From the NCBI GenBank assembly GCA_964441705.1, contig CAYTWF010000002.1:38195-102194 (forward strand): a DNA stretch of 64,000 bases, in the 5' to 3' direction. The stretch is from Eshraghiella sp964441705 (lineage in GTDB: Bacteria > Bacillota > Clostridia > Lachnospirales > Lachnospiraceae). Within the stretch, counting starts at the first letter, position 1. Each line of letters starts with the position of its first letter. The notes under the pieces were generated by a model, which made no database searches, was not told the origin of the DNA, and saw only the letters and a list, made by a program, of their open reading frames with translations. Of this stretch, positions 23,533 through 31,806 are shown one piece after another. A program made the translations under genes and the position numbers.

Positions 23533-24333
23533 ATGAATTTAGCAAGAAAGATATCCAGAACATATGGATTACAGAAGTTTACGGATGTAATTAACACATC
23601 AGGAAGCAATGATACCGGAAATGACCTTTCTCCGGAAATGAAGACTTTTTATAACACACAGATTATAAGAATGGCAGAGCCACAGCTCAGATACAAGCAG
23701 TTCGCAAAAAAGACACCAATGCCATCACATAACGGCAAAAGTGTATCCTGGAGAAAGTGGACAAGCTTTGCCAAGGCTATGACTGCACTTACAGAGGGTG
23801 TAACTCCTACGGGAAGCAAGCTCAATGTGTCCGAACTCACAGCTACAGTAGCGCAGCACGGCGATTACTCGGTAACATCTGATGTACTGCAGCTGACAGC
23901 CATTGATAACGTGATTATGGAGCAGACATCACTGCATGCATCTCAGGCAGCAGTGACACTTGATGCATTATGCCGTAATGAAGTCATGACAGGTACCAAT
24001 GTTGTATATGCGCCTAAGGTAAGTGGCACAACAGTTACAGCAGTAACTTCAAGAAGCGGTATCGATAAGACCTGCCTTATAACACCTGACCTTATAGCCA
24101 GTGTGGCAGCCAAGCTGGAGGCAAACAATGCTCCTAAGATTGATGGCTCCTATGTGGCAATTATCCACCCATACATCAAAAAGGATATAATGGGATGCGA
24201 CGGCTTTACCGAGCTTGTAAAGTATACCGATAACGTTGAGCAGGTATTCAAGGGAGAAATAGGAGAGATAATGGGTGTACGATTCGTTGTATCTTCTGAA
24301 GCCAAGATATGGAGTGTAACTACAGGTACCTGA
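23533..24333 (+). CDS. Major capsid protein (N4-gp56-like), ending at an in-frame UGA
   Basis: A 266-aa frame after AAGGAGGCAAAT. It shows the N4-gp56 pattern: PQLRYKQFAKKTPMP, SVSWRKW, ALTEGVTP, QHGDYSVTSDVL, SYVAIIHPYIKKDI and GVRFVVSSEAKIW. It stops at TGA 24331-24333, but the same frame continues with the typical C-terminus of this family to TAG at 24583-24585, for a total of about 350 residues. The N-terminus carries GLQKFTD, a degenerate form of the LQLFAD motif in the scaffold. The UGA may be a recent nonsense mutation (one base from GGA) or a readthrough site. Confidence 0.85.
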   Translation: MNLARKISRTYGLQKFTDVINTSGSNDTGNDLSPEMKTFYNTQIIRMAEPQLRYKQFAKKTPMPSHNGKSVSWRKWTSFAKAMTALTEGVTPTGSKLNVSELTATVAQHGDYSVTSDVLQLTAIDNVIMEQTSLHASQAAVTLDALCRNEVMTGTNVVYAPKVSGTTVTAVTSRSGIDKTCLITPDLIASVAAKLEANNAPKIDGSYVAIIHPYIKKDIMGCDGFTELVKYTDNVEQVFKGEIGEIMGVRFVVSSEAKIWSVTTGT

Positions 24334-24585
24334 GAGAGTGCTGTAACAAATGCTGTATTCGGTGTAATAGTGTTTGGTGAGAATGCATATGGTGACGTAG
24401 ACCTTGAAGGTGGCAACCTCGAGGTAATCGTTAAACAGAAAGGCTCTGCCGGAACAGCAGACCCATTGAATCAGAGAGGTTCTGTAGGCTGGAAGGCAAC
24501 CTGTGCTACTAAGATACTTATCCCAGAATATCTGTACAGGATTGAGTGTGGAACATCATTTACTGGAACTATAGCAGCAAACTAG
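24334..24585 (+). pseudogene. C-terminal part of the capsid gene beyond the UGA
   Basis: 83 codons in the capsid frame, reading ESAVTNAVFGVIVFGENAYG, then a GGNLEVIVKQ block, GTADPLNQRGSVGWKA and YRIECGTSFTG, all characteristic of the end of N4-gp56 capsids. There is no start codon with a ribosome site, so it is produced only by readthrough of, or reversion at, TGA 24331. The frame shows no other lesion. Confidence 0.8.
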
Positions 24586-24593
24586 GAGGAATT

Positions 24594-24941
24594 ATGGACA
24601 TTAACAAATTAAAGAAAGCGGAACTTGAAGAACTGGCAGCAGCCAATGGAATTGACATTACTGCAGCCAAGACGGTTGAGGAGCTGCGTGGAATAATAAG
24701 CCAGAAGTTAACGGAATCGGATGAAACAGACAATCCCGACCGGGAGGCTGACTGGCCGACTATCTATATACCGAGAATCGACAAGGAGGATACACAGAGA
24801 CTTATTTCGGTTAACTTTGTAGACTATCTTGTACAGACTAACAAGAATGTAAAGGTACCTCCGGAGGTTGCGGAGGTATACAACAATTCCATATCAGAGG
24901 CACAGTTCCGCGACGAACAGGAAGAGAAAAGCATTATTTAG
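24594..24941 (+). CDS. Head-associated protein with N-terminal HeH/SAP-like motif
   Basis: A 115-aa protein starting MDINKLKKAELEELAAANGIDITAAKTVEEL, a helix-extended-helix motif (HeH/SAP/LEM-like) known from phage head and Rho proteins. The remainder contains DWPTIYIPRIDKEDTQRLISVNF and YLVQTNKNVKVP, which resembles structural N4-gp56 neighbours. It lies 8 bp after the full capsid frame with AGGAGGAATT. A decoration, capsid-completion or DNA-binding role is possible. Confidence 0.6.
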   Translation: MDINKLKKAELEELAAANGIDITAAKTVEELRGIISQKLTESDETDNPDREADWPTIYIPRIDKEDTQRLISVNFVDYLVQTNKNVKVPPEVAEVYNNSISEAQFRDEQEEKSII

Positions 24942-24994
24942 AATTATCAATTAGAGGGAGCAGCTGCTCCCTCTTTTGGCATAGGAGGCGCGAT

Positions 24995-25378
24995 ATGACA
25001 ATTGGAGAAGCAATAAGCTATATAGATGAACTAAAGCCTAATCAATACACTTCCACCATGAAGAGAGGATGGCTTTCAAGACTCGACAATACTATTTATG
25101 AAAATATCTATAAGACTCATGAGGGCAATACTTATGAGAGCTTTAGTGGTTATACAGATGATACAGAGGATACGACGGAGCTTCTAGTTCCAGAGCCATA
25201 TACAGAGATATACAGATACTGGCTTGAATCACAGATTGATTATGCTAACCAGGAGATATCAAAGTACAACAACAGCTCGGCTATGTACAATAATGTTTAT
25301 ACAGAATTCAGCAACTATTACAATTCTAAGCATATGCCGGTACATTCGGTTAATGGTCCTATATTTTACAGGAGGTAA
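24995..25378 (+). CDS. Head-tail connector-like protein
   Basis: A 127-aa protein beginning MTIGEAISYIDELKPNQYTSTMKRGWLSRLD, an N-terminal helical layout common to adaptor proteins next to the capsid in clostridial podovirus-like phages. It contains acidic TDDTEDTTELLVPEPYTEIYRYWLESQIDY, reminiscent of gp6/gp15-type adaptor helices. It has an ATAGGAGGCGCGAT ribosome site and is followed within 4 bp by the next structural gene. Confidence 0.65.
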   Translation: MTIGEAISYIDELKPNQYTSTMKRGWLSRLDNTIYENIYKTHEGNTYESFSGYTDDTEDTTELLVPEPYTEIYRYWLESQIDYANQEISKYNNSSAMYNNVYTEFSNYYNSKHMPVHSVNGPIFYRR

Positions 25379-25381
25379 ATT

Positions 25382-27124
25382 ATGAATATGCCACGTTTGA
25401 CACAGGTATCCCAGTCTCGAAGCATGACTGACGTATTTAGGGGATATAATGCTAACTTAAGATGTAATGAGGGTGAATTATCGGATATGAAGAACATGAC
25501 AGGTGCATATTACCCGGTAATGTCCCCAAGAGATAAGAGAGGCATTGTAAAGCATATTAATAATCCACAGGGCATTACGGCAAAGGACAGCCTTATATAT
25601 GTGGATGGCGCAAATATTGTAATAAATGACCAGATAATTAATCTGCAGCTGTCTACAGATGATGCTATGTGTCCTAAACAGCTGGTATCCATGGGAGCAT
25701 ATCTTATAGTCTGGCCGGATAAAAAATATATTAATACTGTTGATATGACAGATTACGGAGAACTTGAAGCGCATTTTACATCACAGGCTGGAACAACTGT
25801 AAGCTTCACCATGTGTAATGTGGATGCAGCTGCATACGATATTACAACAACAGGAACAACAGAACCGGAGAATCCGGAGAATGGGGAATACTGGCTAGAT
25901 ACTTCAGGAACAACTCATAGCCTTAAGGTGTGGAGTTCATCTTCACTTATGTGGGTTCCTATTGCTACTACATATATTAAAATAGCCTGTCCTAATATTG
26001 GAAAGCTTTTTAAAGAAGGGGATGGAATAACTATATCCGGTTCGTCTGTTACGGACTTAAATAATACAATGGTAGTTCAGCTGTGCGCAGATGATTATCT
26101 GGTTGTAATAGGTCTTCTTGACCAAACTGTACAGCAGACAACAGCTGTTAAGGTGGAAAGACTTATTCCTACAATGGAATATGTCATTGAATCGAATAAC
26201 AGATTGTGGGGATGCCATTACGGATTAAAGGATGGGCTTACAGTTAATGAGATATACAGCTCCAAGCTTGGAGACGCTAAGAACTGGAACAGCTTTGCAG
26301 GAATATCAACTGACAGCTTTACAGTATCGGTCGGTTCAGATGGTAAATTTACCGGAGCAGCTAACTATCTGGGATACCCTTTGTTTTTTAAGGAAGAATG
26401 CATCCATAAGATATATGGCAACTATCCATCTAACTATCAGGTGCAGACTACTAACTGCAGAGGAGTGCAGGAAGGCTCATCAGGAAGCATTCAGCTTGTT
26501 GATGAGATGCTTTACTATAAAAGCTCTGTGGATGTATGCGCATATGATGGAAGCCTTCCTCAGAGCATATCGTCAGCTCTTGGACATGAACATTATACAG
26601 ATGCGGTATCGGGATGCATTGGCAGCAGATACTATATTAACATGAAAAATTCGGCTGGAGAATATGAGATGTTTGTGTATGACACAAATTATGGAATGTG
26701 GCATAAGGAAGACAATATAAGGGCAAAAATGTTCTGCAGCAATGACGATAAGCTGTATTTTATAGATTCCGATAATAACCTGGTATGTAATACATATTAT
26801 GAAGACTGTCTTTCTTCTGAAGATGATGTGGAGTGGAGTGCAACTACTGGGGTAATTGGATATGAATATCCGGATAGAAAATATATTACTAGGTTAAATA
26901 TAAGAATGAAAAAGGCAGCAGCAGCTCAGGTGCAGGTCTTCTGTGAATATGATTCGTCAGGAATATGGATATCGCAGGGGATAGTAAGTGGAAATGGCAC
27001 TAATACCTTTACTATACCTGTAAAGCCTGTAAGGTGTGACCATATGCGCATAAAAATAGCAGGGACAGGAGAGTGCAAAATATATTCTATTACAAAGCTG
27101 CTTGAGGAAGGAAGTGATATGTAA
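25382..27124 (+). CDS. Tail hub/stopper-like structural protein
   Basis: A 580-aa protein rich in beta-strands, opening MNMPRLTQVSQSRSMTDVFRGYNANLRCNEGELSDMKNM, a start seen in structural proteins after the adaptors in Lachnospiraceae phages. Segments such as WGCHYGLKDGLTVNEIYSSKLGDAKNW, FKEECIHKIYGNYPSNYQ and DNIRAKMFCSNDDKLYFID suggest a propeller-like tail accessory protein comparable to P22 gp10-type components. The assignment is by position and composition; the exact role is unproven. Confidence 0.6.
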   Translation: MNMPRLTQVSQSRSMTDVFRGYNANLRCNEGELSDMKNMTGAYYPVMSPRDKRGIVKHINNPQGITAKDSLIYVDGANIVINDQIINLQLSTDDAMCPKQLVSMGAYLIVWPDKKYINTVDMTDYGELEAHFTSQAGTTVSFTMCNVDAAAYDITTTGTTEPENPENGEYWLDTSGTTHSLKVWSSSSLMWVPIATTYIKIACPNIGKLFKEGDGITISGSSVTDLNNTMVVQLCADDYLVVIGLLDQTVQQTTAVKVERLIPTMEYVIESNNRLWGCHYGLKDGLTVNEIYSSKLGDAKNWNSFAGISTDSFTVSVGSDGKFTGAANYLGYPLFFKEECIHKIYGNYPSNYQVQTTNCRGVQEGSSGSIQLVDEMLYYKSSVDVCAYDGSLPQSISSALGHEHYTDAVSGCIGSRYYINMKNSAGEYEMFVYDTNYGMWHKEDNIRAKMFCSNDDKLYFIDSDNNLVCNTYYEDCLSSEDDVEWSATTGVIGYEYPDRKYITRLNIRMKKAAAAQVQVFCEYDSSGIWISQGIVSGNGTNTFTIPVKPVRCDHMRIKIAGTGECKIYSITKLLEEGSDM

Positions 27125-29355
27125 TGGCTTATAACTTTACAACACCACCTTCGGGAATACAGGACAGGCAGATGTATTCCTACATGTACCAGCTTGTAGA
27201 ACAGCTTAACAGTGCAATGATTGGGCTGGAACAGCTGCAAAATGATACAAAAAAAGTAAGCAGCATAGTTAATAAAATAGCACCGGAGACAACTAACAAT
27301 AATGAGTCAATGGTAGATTCTTATAATAATCTTAAATCCCTGATAACCAAGACTGCAGACAGCATATCCAAAACGGTTACAATTGTTAGAAATGACATAA
27401 AAACAGTTGTAGCAGATAATAAAATATATTATGCAGTAACTGATACGGCTGAAACACCTCCGCAATCAGGATGGAGCACGGAACGTCCTGTGTGGGAGGA
27501 GGGAATGTTTATCTGGCAGAAACTTATAACTACTTACAAAAATGGTACGTCTATATCAAGTAATCCGGTGTGTATTACAGGTGCAAAAGGCGAACAGGGC
27601 GAACCCGGAGCAAAGGGGGATAAAGGAGAAACGGGAGCCAAGGGAGATAAAGGAGACCCGGGAGAAGCCGGATTGAGAGGTCTGCAGGGTGAAAAAGGTG
27701 ACCAGGGAATACAAGGACCGGCAGGAGCAGATGGTGTATCATCTTACTTTCACATAAAATATTCGGATAATGCAAATGGTAATCCTATGAGTGAAACACC
27801 AAGTACATATATCGGAACCTGCGTTGACCATAATGCAAATGACCCAACAAGCTACACAGCATATACATGGCAAAGACTGGAAGGTGCACAGGGAGCAAAG
27901 GGAGACCAGGGTATCCCTGGTACAGATGGCACGAATGGAAAGACCAGCTATTTGCATATTGCATATGCGACAAGTGCAGATGGCTCAACTGGTTTTTCTG
28001 TATCAGACAGCGCAGGTAAGACTTATATAGGACAGTACACGGACTTTGTGGCTACTGACAGTACTACACCAAGCAAATATGCATGGACAAAGATTAAAGG
28101 AGAGACAGGAGCTAAGGGGGATAAAGGAGACCCAGGAGAAGCCGGACTGAGAGGTCTACAGGGTGAAAAAGGTGACCAGGGAATACAAGGACCGGCAGGA
28201 GCAGATGGTGTATCATCTTACTTTCACATAAAATATTCGGATAATGCAAATGGTAATCCTATGAGTGAAACACCAAGTACATATATCGGAACCTGCGTTG
28301 ACCATAATGCAAATGACCCAACAAGCTACACAGCATATACATGGCAAAGACTGGAAGGTGCACAGGGAGCAAAGGGAGACCAGGGTATCCCTGGTACAGA
28401 TGGCACGAATGGAAAGACCAGCTATTTGCATATAGCATATGCAACAAGTGCGGATGGCTCAACTGGTTTTTCTGTATCAGACAGTAGCAATAAGACCTAT
28501 ATAGGACAGTACACGGACTTTGTAGCAGCTGACAGTACTACTCCAAGCAAATATGCATGGACAAAGATTAAAGGAGATACAGGCGCAACAGGTGCTAAGG
28601 GAGACACTGGAAGCACAGGAGCAACAGGAAATGGTATATCCAGCACTGTTAACCAATACGCGACTAGCAACAGCAAGACTACTATTCCGGCAGCAGATGA
28701 GTGGCAGACAGACCCACCGCCATGGACTTCTGGAACATATATATGGCGACGTACTAAAATAACCTATACAAATGGGACAGTAGTATATACCACACCGGAA
28801 TGTGACAGTACATGGGAAGCTGCTAATAATGTGTCAGTTGAGACTTCTGATGAAATAGATGCTATAAGAACCCTAATTACACAGAGCTACGTTGCAGTAT
28901 CAGACTTTGGAAACTACCAGGAGCAGATTAGTAACAACATATCTCAGATGGCAGATGGAATTACGCAGCAGTATACATATTATAGTGAGCTTAACAGTGC
29001 ACTTAATGACTTGGGTGCAGCCTTTGATTCTTACAAGGTGGGTACTGAAGGATATATTAAAAGCGGCATAGTGGAATATGAGGGCACGGTACCTGTAATA
29101 GGTATTGCCATTGGCCAGAACATAGCCACAACGGAAGTAACTATTAATGGTCAGGTCTTCACGGAAATTAATAAGACGGGATTCTTATCAACATTTACAA
29201 GCAGAGGCATAAAGTTCTGGCAGGATAATGTGCTTGTGGCATATATGTCTGGCAACAAGCTGTATATTACTAACGCAGAAATACTGGGAACGCTGACTAT
29301 CGGTAGCTTTGGAATTAACAGCGCAAACGGATTCACAATAAATTATGGAGGATAA
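27124..29355 (+). CDS. Collagen-like tail fibre protein with tandem 158-residue repeats
   Basis: A 743-aa fibre. The N-terminal ~80 residues are helical (attachment). Residues ~155-500 contain Gly-x-y collagen-like runs (GAKGDKGETGAKGDKG type) alternating with a globular SSYFHIKYSDNANG / TSYLHIAYATSADG module. The 474-bp unit at 27625-28098 is repeated at 28099-28572 with few differences. A third, shorter collagen stretch follows, then a C-terminal domain ending GTLTIGSFGINSANGFTINYGG. It probably trimerises and extends from the tail. Its ATG overlaps the previous stop region (TAATG). Confidence 0.82.
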   Translation: MAYNFTTPPSGIQDRQMYSYMYQLVEQLNSAMIGLEQLQNDTKKVSSIVNKIAPETTNNNESMVDSYNNLKSLITKTADSISKTVTIVRNDIKTVVADNKIYYAVTDTAETPPQSGWSTERPVWEEGMFIWQKLITTYKNGTSISSNPVCITGAKGEQGEPGAKGDKGETGAKGDKGDPGEAGLRGLQGEKGDQGIQGPAGADGVSSYFHIKYSDNANGNPMSETPSTYIGTCVDHNANDPTSYTAYTWQRLEGAQGAKGDQGIPGTDGTNGKTSYLHIAYATSADGSTGFSVSDSAGKTYIGQYTDFVATDSTTPSKYAWTKIKGETGAKGDKGDPGEAGLRGLQGEKGDQGIQGPAGADGVSSYFHIKYSDNANGNPMSETPSTYIGTCVDHNANDPTSYTAYTWQRLEGAQGAKGDQGIPGTDGTNGKTSYLHIAYATSADGSTGFSVSDSSNKTYIGQYTDFVAADSTTPSKYAWTKIKGDTGATGAKGDTGSTGATGNGISSTVNQYATSNSKTTIPAADEWQTDPPPWTSGTYIWRRTKITYTNGTVVYTTPECDSTWEAANNVSVETSDEIDAIRTLITQSYVAVSDFGNYQEQISNNISQMADGITQQYTYYSELNSALNDLGAAFDSYKVGTEGYIKSGIVEYEGTVPVIGIAIGQNIATTEVTINGQVFTEINKTGFLSTFTSRGIKFWQDNVLVAYMSGNKLYITNAEILGTLTIGSFGINSANGFTINYGG
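27625..28572 (+). repeat. Two tandem 474-bp units within the fibre gene
   Basis: Unit 1 is 27625-28098 and unit 2 is 28099-28572; both begin GGAGA-ACxGGAGC and run through the same sequence with scattered silent or near-silent changes. The length of 474 is a multiple of 3, so copy-number change keeps the frame. A recent tandem duplication by recombination is likely. Confidence 0.9.
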
Positions 29356-29360
29356 ATAAG

Positions 29361-31247
29361 ATGGCGCGATTCAGTGGAAATGTGTGTAATTCGTACGTTC
29401 ATATGGACCTGCTGGTTACGGAAAACAGCACATCTGTTGATGGCAACAGTTCTGTAGTTGCATGGCAGCTTGTAGGCTGGTTAGGTACAACAAGCAGCAC
29501 TTACTGGTACAGTAATAATTATCACACGATTAATGTAAAAATCAACGGGGTAACGGTCTATAGTCTGGCAAATACAACGCAGAAGAGCATAAGCATAGGT
29601 ACTAACCATACGCAGGCTTCTCCGGTAATTATAGCATCAGGTACTGCGACAGTACCGCATAATGCAGACGGCAGTAAGACTTGCGCGTGCTCTTTTGCCT
29701 GCACATACCGATACAACAGTGCATTCTCTTGGAGTGCATCCGGCAACCTTGCACTCACAACGATACCAAGAGCCTCCAGCATAAGTAGCACAAGCGGTAA
29801 TACTATTAATAGCAATATCCAAATAGCAATAAACAGGGCATCTAATAGTTTTACACATACCATTACATATGCGTTCGGTAACGCGACTGGGACTATATGT
29901 ACAAAAACTACGTCAACCTCAGTGCCATGGACTCCACCATTAAGTCTGTGCAGTCAGGTTACATCGGCAACATTAGGCACGTGCAATCTTACTGTAACAA
30001 CATATAATGGCAGCAGCACTGTGGGAAGTAAGACATATACGTTTACATTGTATTTGCCTTCAAGCATAATTCCATCTGTAACAGGTGCAGGAACAGCGCC
30101 ACTGTCAGACACTACAGTGGTTAATAATTGGGGCATATATGTACAGGGGTATAGCAAGGCTAAACTTACCATAACGGGAGCAGGTACTTATGGCAGTAGT
30201 ATAAGCAGCTACAAAGTTGTGTATAATGGCAAAACCTATTCATCAGCTTCTAATGTAATTACTATAGATGTACTGGTGGCAGTAAGCAACACCATAAATG
30301 TATATGCAGTGGATTCGCGTGGAAGGACGTCTGCCAGATATGATGTAAATATTACTGCACAGGCTTATAATATGCCATACTTAGATACTATATCTTGCTT
30401 CCGCTGCAACAGCGCAGGCGCACAAAGCGATGCTGGTACCTGCCTATATCTTAAGTCCACAGCGCATTACAGTTCCTGCAGTAACAAAAATGCTGTATCG
30501 ATTACTTACAGTATCGTAAAGGCTATAAACAATGCCAGCGTTGCATCAGGAAGTCTTACCACGTCGACTGCAACTATTAAGACGGGACTATCAGCAACTA
30601 TAACGTACAAGTGTACATTTAAAGTCCAGGACACTATTGGAAATTCTAAAGAATATACATTTATAATTAATACGGCCAGCGTGGCATTTAACCTGTATCC
30701 TAGTGTAAGTGGTGGAGCTGCATTTGGAAAATATGCGGAATATGAGCAGACATTAGATATTGGCGCATGGGATTTAAGGGGTGGCAAAGCATATATAACT
30801 GGTGACGTTCTTGCAGGAGTTGGGACAACAAATCAGAGGTCGTTGCTGGATTTGGGCGATACGGTAGATGAATTAAATAGTAATTTACAGTGGAAGCAGT
30901 TAACTTCCGTCCTAGGAACATCTTCTGTGTCCTTAGTAGAGTGTTCTGAATTAGATATAAGTGTATGGGTCGCAGTGGGAAGTGAATATTACAGTTACAG
31001 GACACGTATACCATATACATCCTTGGATTCTACGAATACTCGTATATGCCTTGGCGGATATTATTATAGTTCAGGAGACTATGGCAGTTGTTGGATAAAC
31101 GCAACAAAAAATGTTGTAACACTCAGACATTTTATTTACGGCGGTACAAATTATTCAAAGTCCAATTGCCACATATCCATTAAATATAGACAATTACAAG
31201 GCTGCCCATCCGCCCCAATTCTTATTAACACATATTCTTCGTTTTAA
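29361..31247 (+). CDS. Receptor-binding tail protein (DUF859-like) with switchable C-terminus
   Basis: A 628-aa tail protein. The N-terminal ~150 residues (MARFSGNVCNSYVHMDLLVTE..., SVVAWQLVGWLGTTSSTYWYS, GTATVPHNADGSKTCACSF) match DUF859-type phage minor tail proteins, followed by immunoglobulin-like strands. Residues 506-509 (NSNL) are encoded by the recombination site at 30875-30887. Everything downstream (cassette A, residues 506-628, with GSEYYSYRTRIPY and RICLGGYYYSSGDYGSCW) is exchangeable with three silent cassettes. The constant part fixes the protein to the virion and the variable part presumably binds the host surface. Confidence 0.85.
   Translation: MARFSGNVCNSYVHMDLLVTENSTSVDGNSSVVAWQLVGWLGTTSSTYWYSNNYHTINVKINGVTVYSLANTTQKSISIGTNHTQASPVIIASGTATVPHNADGSKTCACSFACTYRYNSAFSWSASGNLALTTIPRASSISSTSGNTINSNIQIAINRASNSFTHTITYAFGNATGTICTKTTSTSVPWTPPLSLCSQVTSATLGTCNLTVTTYNGSSTVGSKTYTFTLYLPSSIIPSVTGAGTAPLSDTTVVNNWGIYVQGYSKAKLTITGAGTYGSSISSYKVVYNGKTYSSASNVITIDVLVAVSNTINVYAVDSRGRTSARYDVNITAQAYNMPYLDTISCFRCNSAGAQSDAGTCLYLKSTAHYSSCSNKNAVSITYSIVKAINNASVASGSLTTSTATIKTGLSATITYKCTFKVQDTIGNSKEYTFIINTASVAFNLYPSVSGGAAFGKYAEYEQTLDIGAWDLRGGKAYITGDVLAGVGTTNQRSLLDLGDTVDELNSNLQWKQLTSVLGTSSVSLVECSELDISVWVAVGSEYYSYRTRIPYTSLDSTNTRICLGGYYYSSGDYGSCWINATKNVVTLRHFIYGGTNYSKSNCHISIKYRQLQGCPSAPILINTYSSF
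30875..30887 (+). repeat. Inversion site S1 (expressed locus)
   Basis: AAATAGTAATTTA, the 13-bp core shared exactly by four sites. TAAAT/ATTTA half-arms flank AGTA. It lies in the coding sequence of the tail protein, at NSNL. Confidence 0.88.
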
Positions 31248-31487
31248 CACAGATGAAGAATCGGTTAGTGCGTATGCTATTTGACATAAATAACTACTTC
31301 CGTTTCCAAATACAAGAACTATACAGGCTGGATTACTTGTGTATGGTGCGTGTGTTGGAGAACCAGTGCATATGTAGAATCCATTTTTTAGTAATGTATT
31401 CAGGTCTGCTGATTCCCGCTGAAGAACCGGTGTAAAATAATTCAATATTGAATCTACTGATTTACTTGTTTCGGTTAAATTACTATT
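31194..31487 (-). other. Silent C-terminal cassette B (minus strand)
   Basis: Starting at site S2, the minus strand reads NSNLTETSKSVDSIL in the same frame as the expressed gene and stays open for 97 codons to TAA at 31194. It has no start codon with a ribosome site at its head. The end (NGFYICTGSP..., ending KNWGGWAAL) resembles knob-like fibre tips and differs wholly from cassette A. Its last 54 bp overlap the end of cassette A on the opposite strand. S1 x S2 inversion would fuse it to the tail protein, giving 602 residues. Confidence 0.85.
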
Positions 31488-31488
31488 T
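31476..31488 (-). repeat. Inversion site S2
   Basis: Reverse-oriented copy of AAATAGTAATTTA. Together with S1 it bounds a ~0.6-kb invertible segment carrying cassettes A and B tail to tail. Confidence 0.88.
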
Positions 31489-31512
31489 AATTAACGAAAG
31501 GAGGTGAAAATA

Positions 31513-31731
31513 ATGAAAGTTATTATTGAAGGAAAACTCTACGACACTATTACATCAACTATGTTGTATGCCGAGGGAGAGACAAGCTTATTTAAGACCC
31601 AGAACGGCTCATATTTTATGGTGGACCATGAAGGGGTACATCCGGTATCCGCTTCTGAAGTGAAAAAATATCTTGGAATCAGAGACACGGAATTGTATAT
31701 CACTGAGTTCGGAGAAGTCGAAGAGGCATAA
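31513..31731 (+). CDS. Small phage protein (72 aa) in the tail-switch region
   Basis: Begins MKVIIEGKLYDTITSTMLY after AAAGGAGGTGAAAATA, and contains LFKTQNGSYFMVDHEGVHPVSASEVKKYLG. It has a beta-rich N-terminus and a short helix. Similar small proteins are frequent in clostridial genomes without known function. It lies between S2 and the recombinase gene and ends at a terminator, so it could regulate switching or be a tail assembly helper; neither is shown. Confidence 0.6.
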   Translation: MKVIIEGKLYDTITSTMLYAEGETSLFKTQNGSYFMVDHEGVHPVSASEVKKYLGIRDTELYITEFGEVEEA

Positions 31732-31739
31732 TAAAAATT

Positions 31740-31767
31740 GCTGTGGCCACGTGCTGCAGCTTTTTTT
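31740..31767 (+). terminator. Terminator after the 72-aa gene
   Basis: GCTGTGGC (31740-31747) pairs with GCTGCAGC (31753-31760), including two G-U pairs, followed by TTTTTTT. It separates the tail operon from the recombinase gene. Confidence 0.75.
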
Positions 31768-31806
31768 ATTGCACATTTCTGATATAACAATATTGGAGGT
31801 GTCTAC

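Noticed and set aside
24331..24400. Selenocysteine insertion at the capsid UGA
   Set aside because: No bacterial SECIS-like stem-loop is seen directly after the UGA, and the corresponding family position is not a Cys/Sec site.
27739..28431. Minus-strand ORFs of ~65-72 aa within the fibre gene
   Set aside because: They are antisense shadows of the collagen repeats, with no ribosome sites.
27575..28462. Repeated sequence blocks that could suggest a CRISPR-like or mobile repeat array
   Set aside because: They are two 474-bp in-frame units of a collagen-like fibre gene, with no short repeats and unique spacers.
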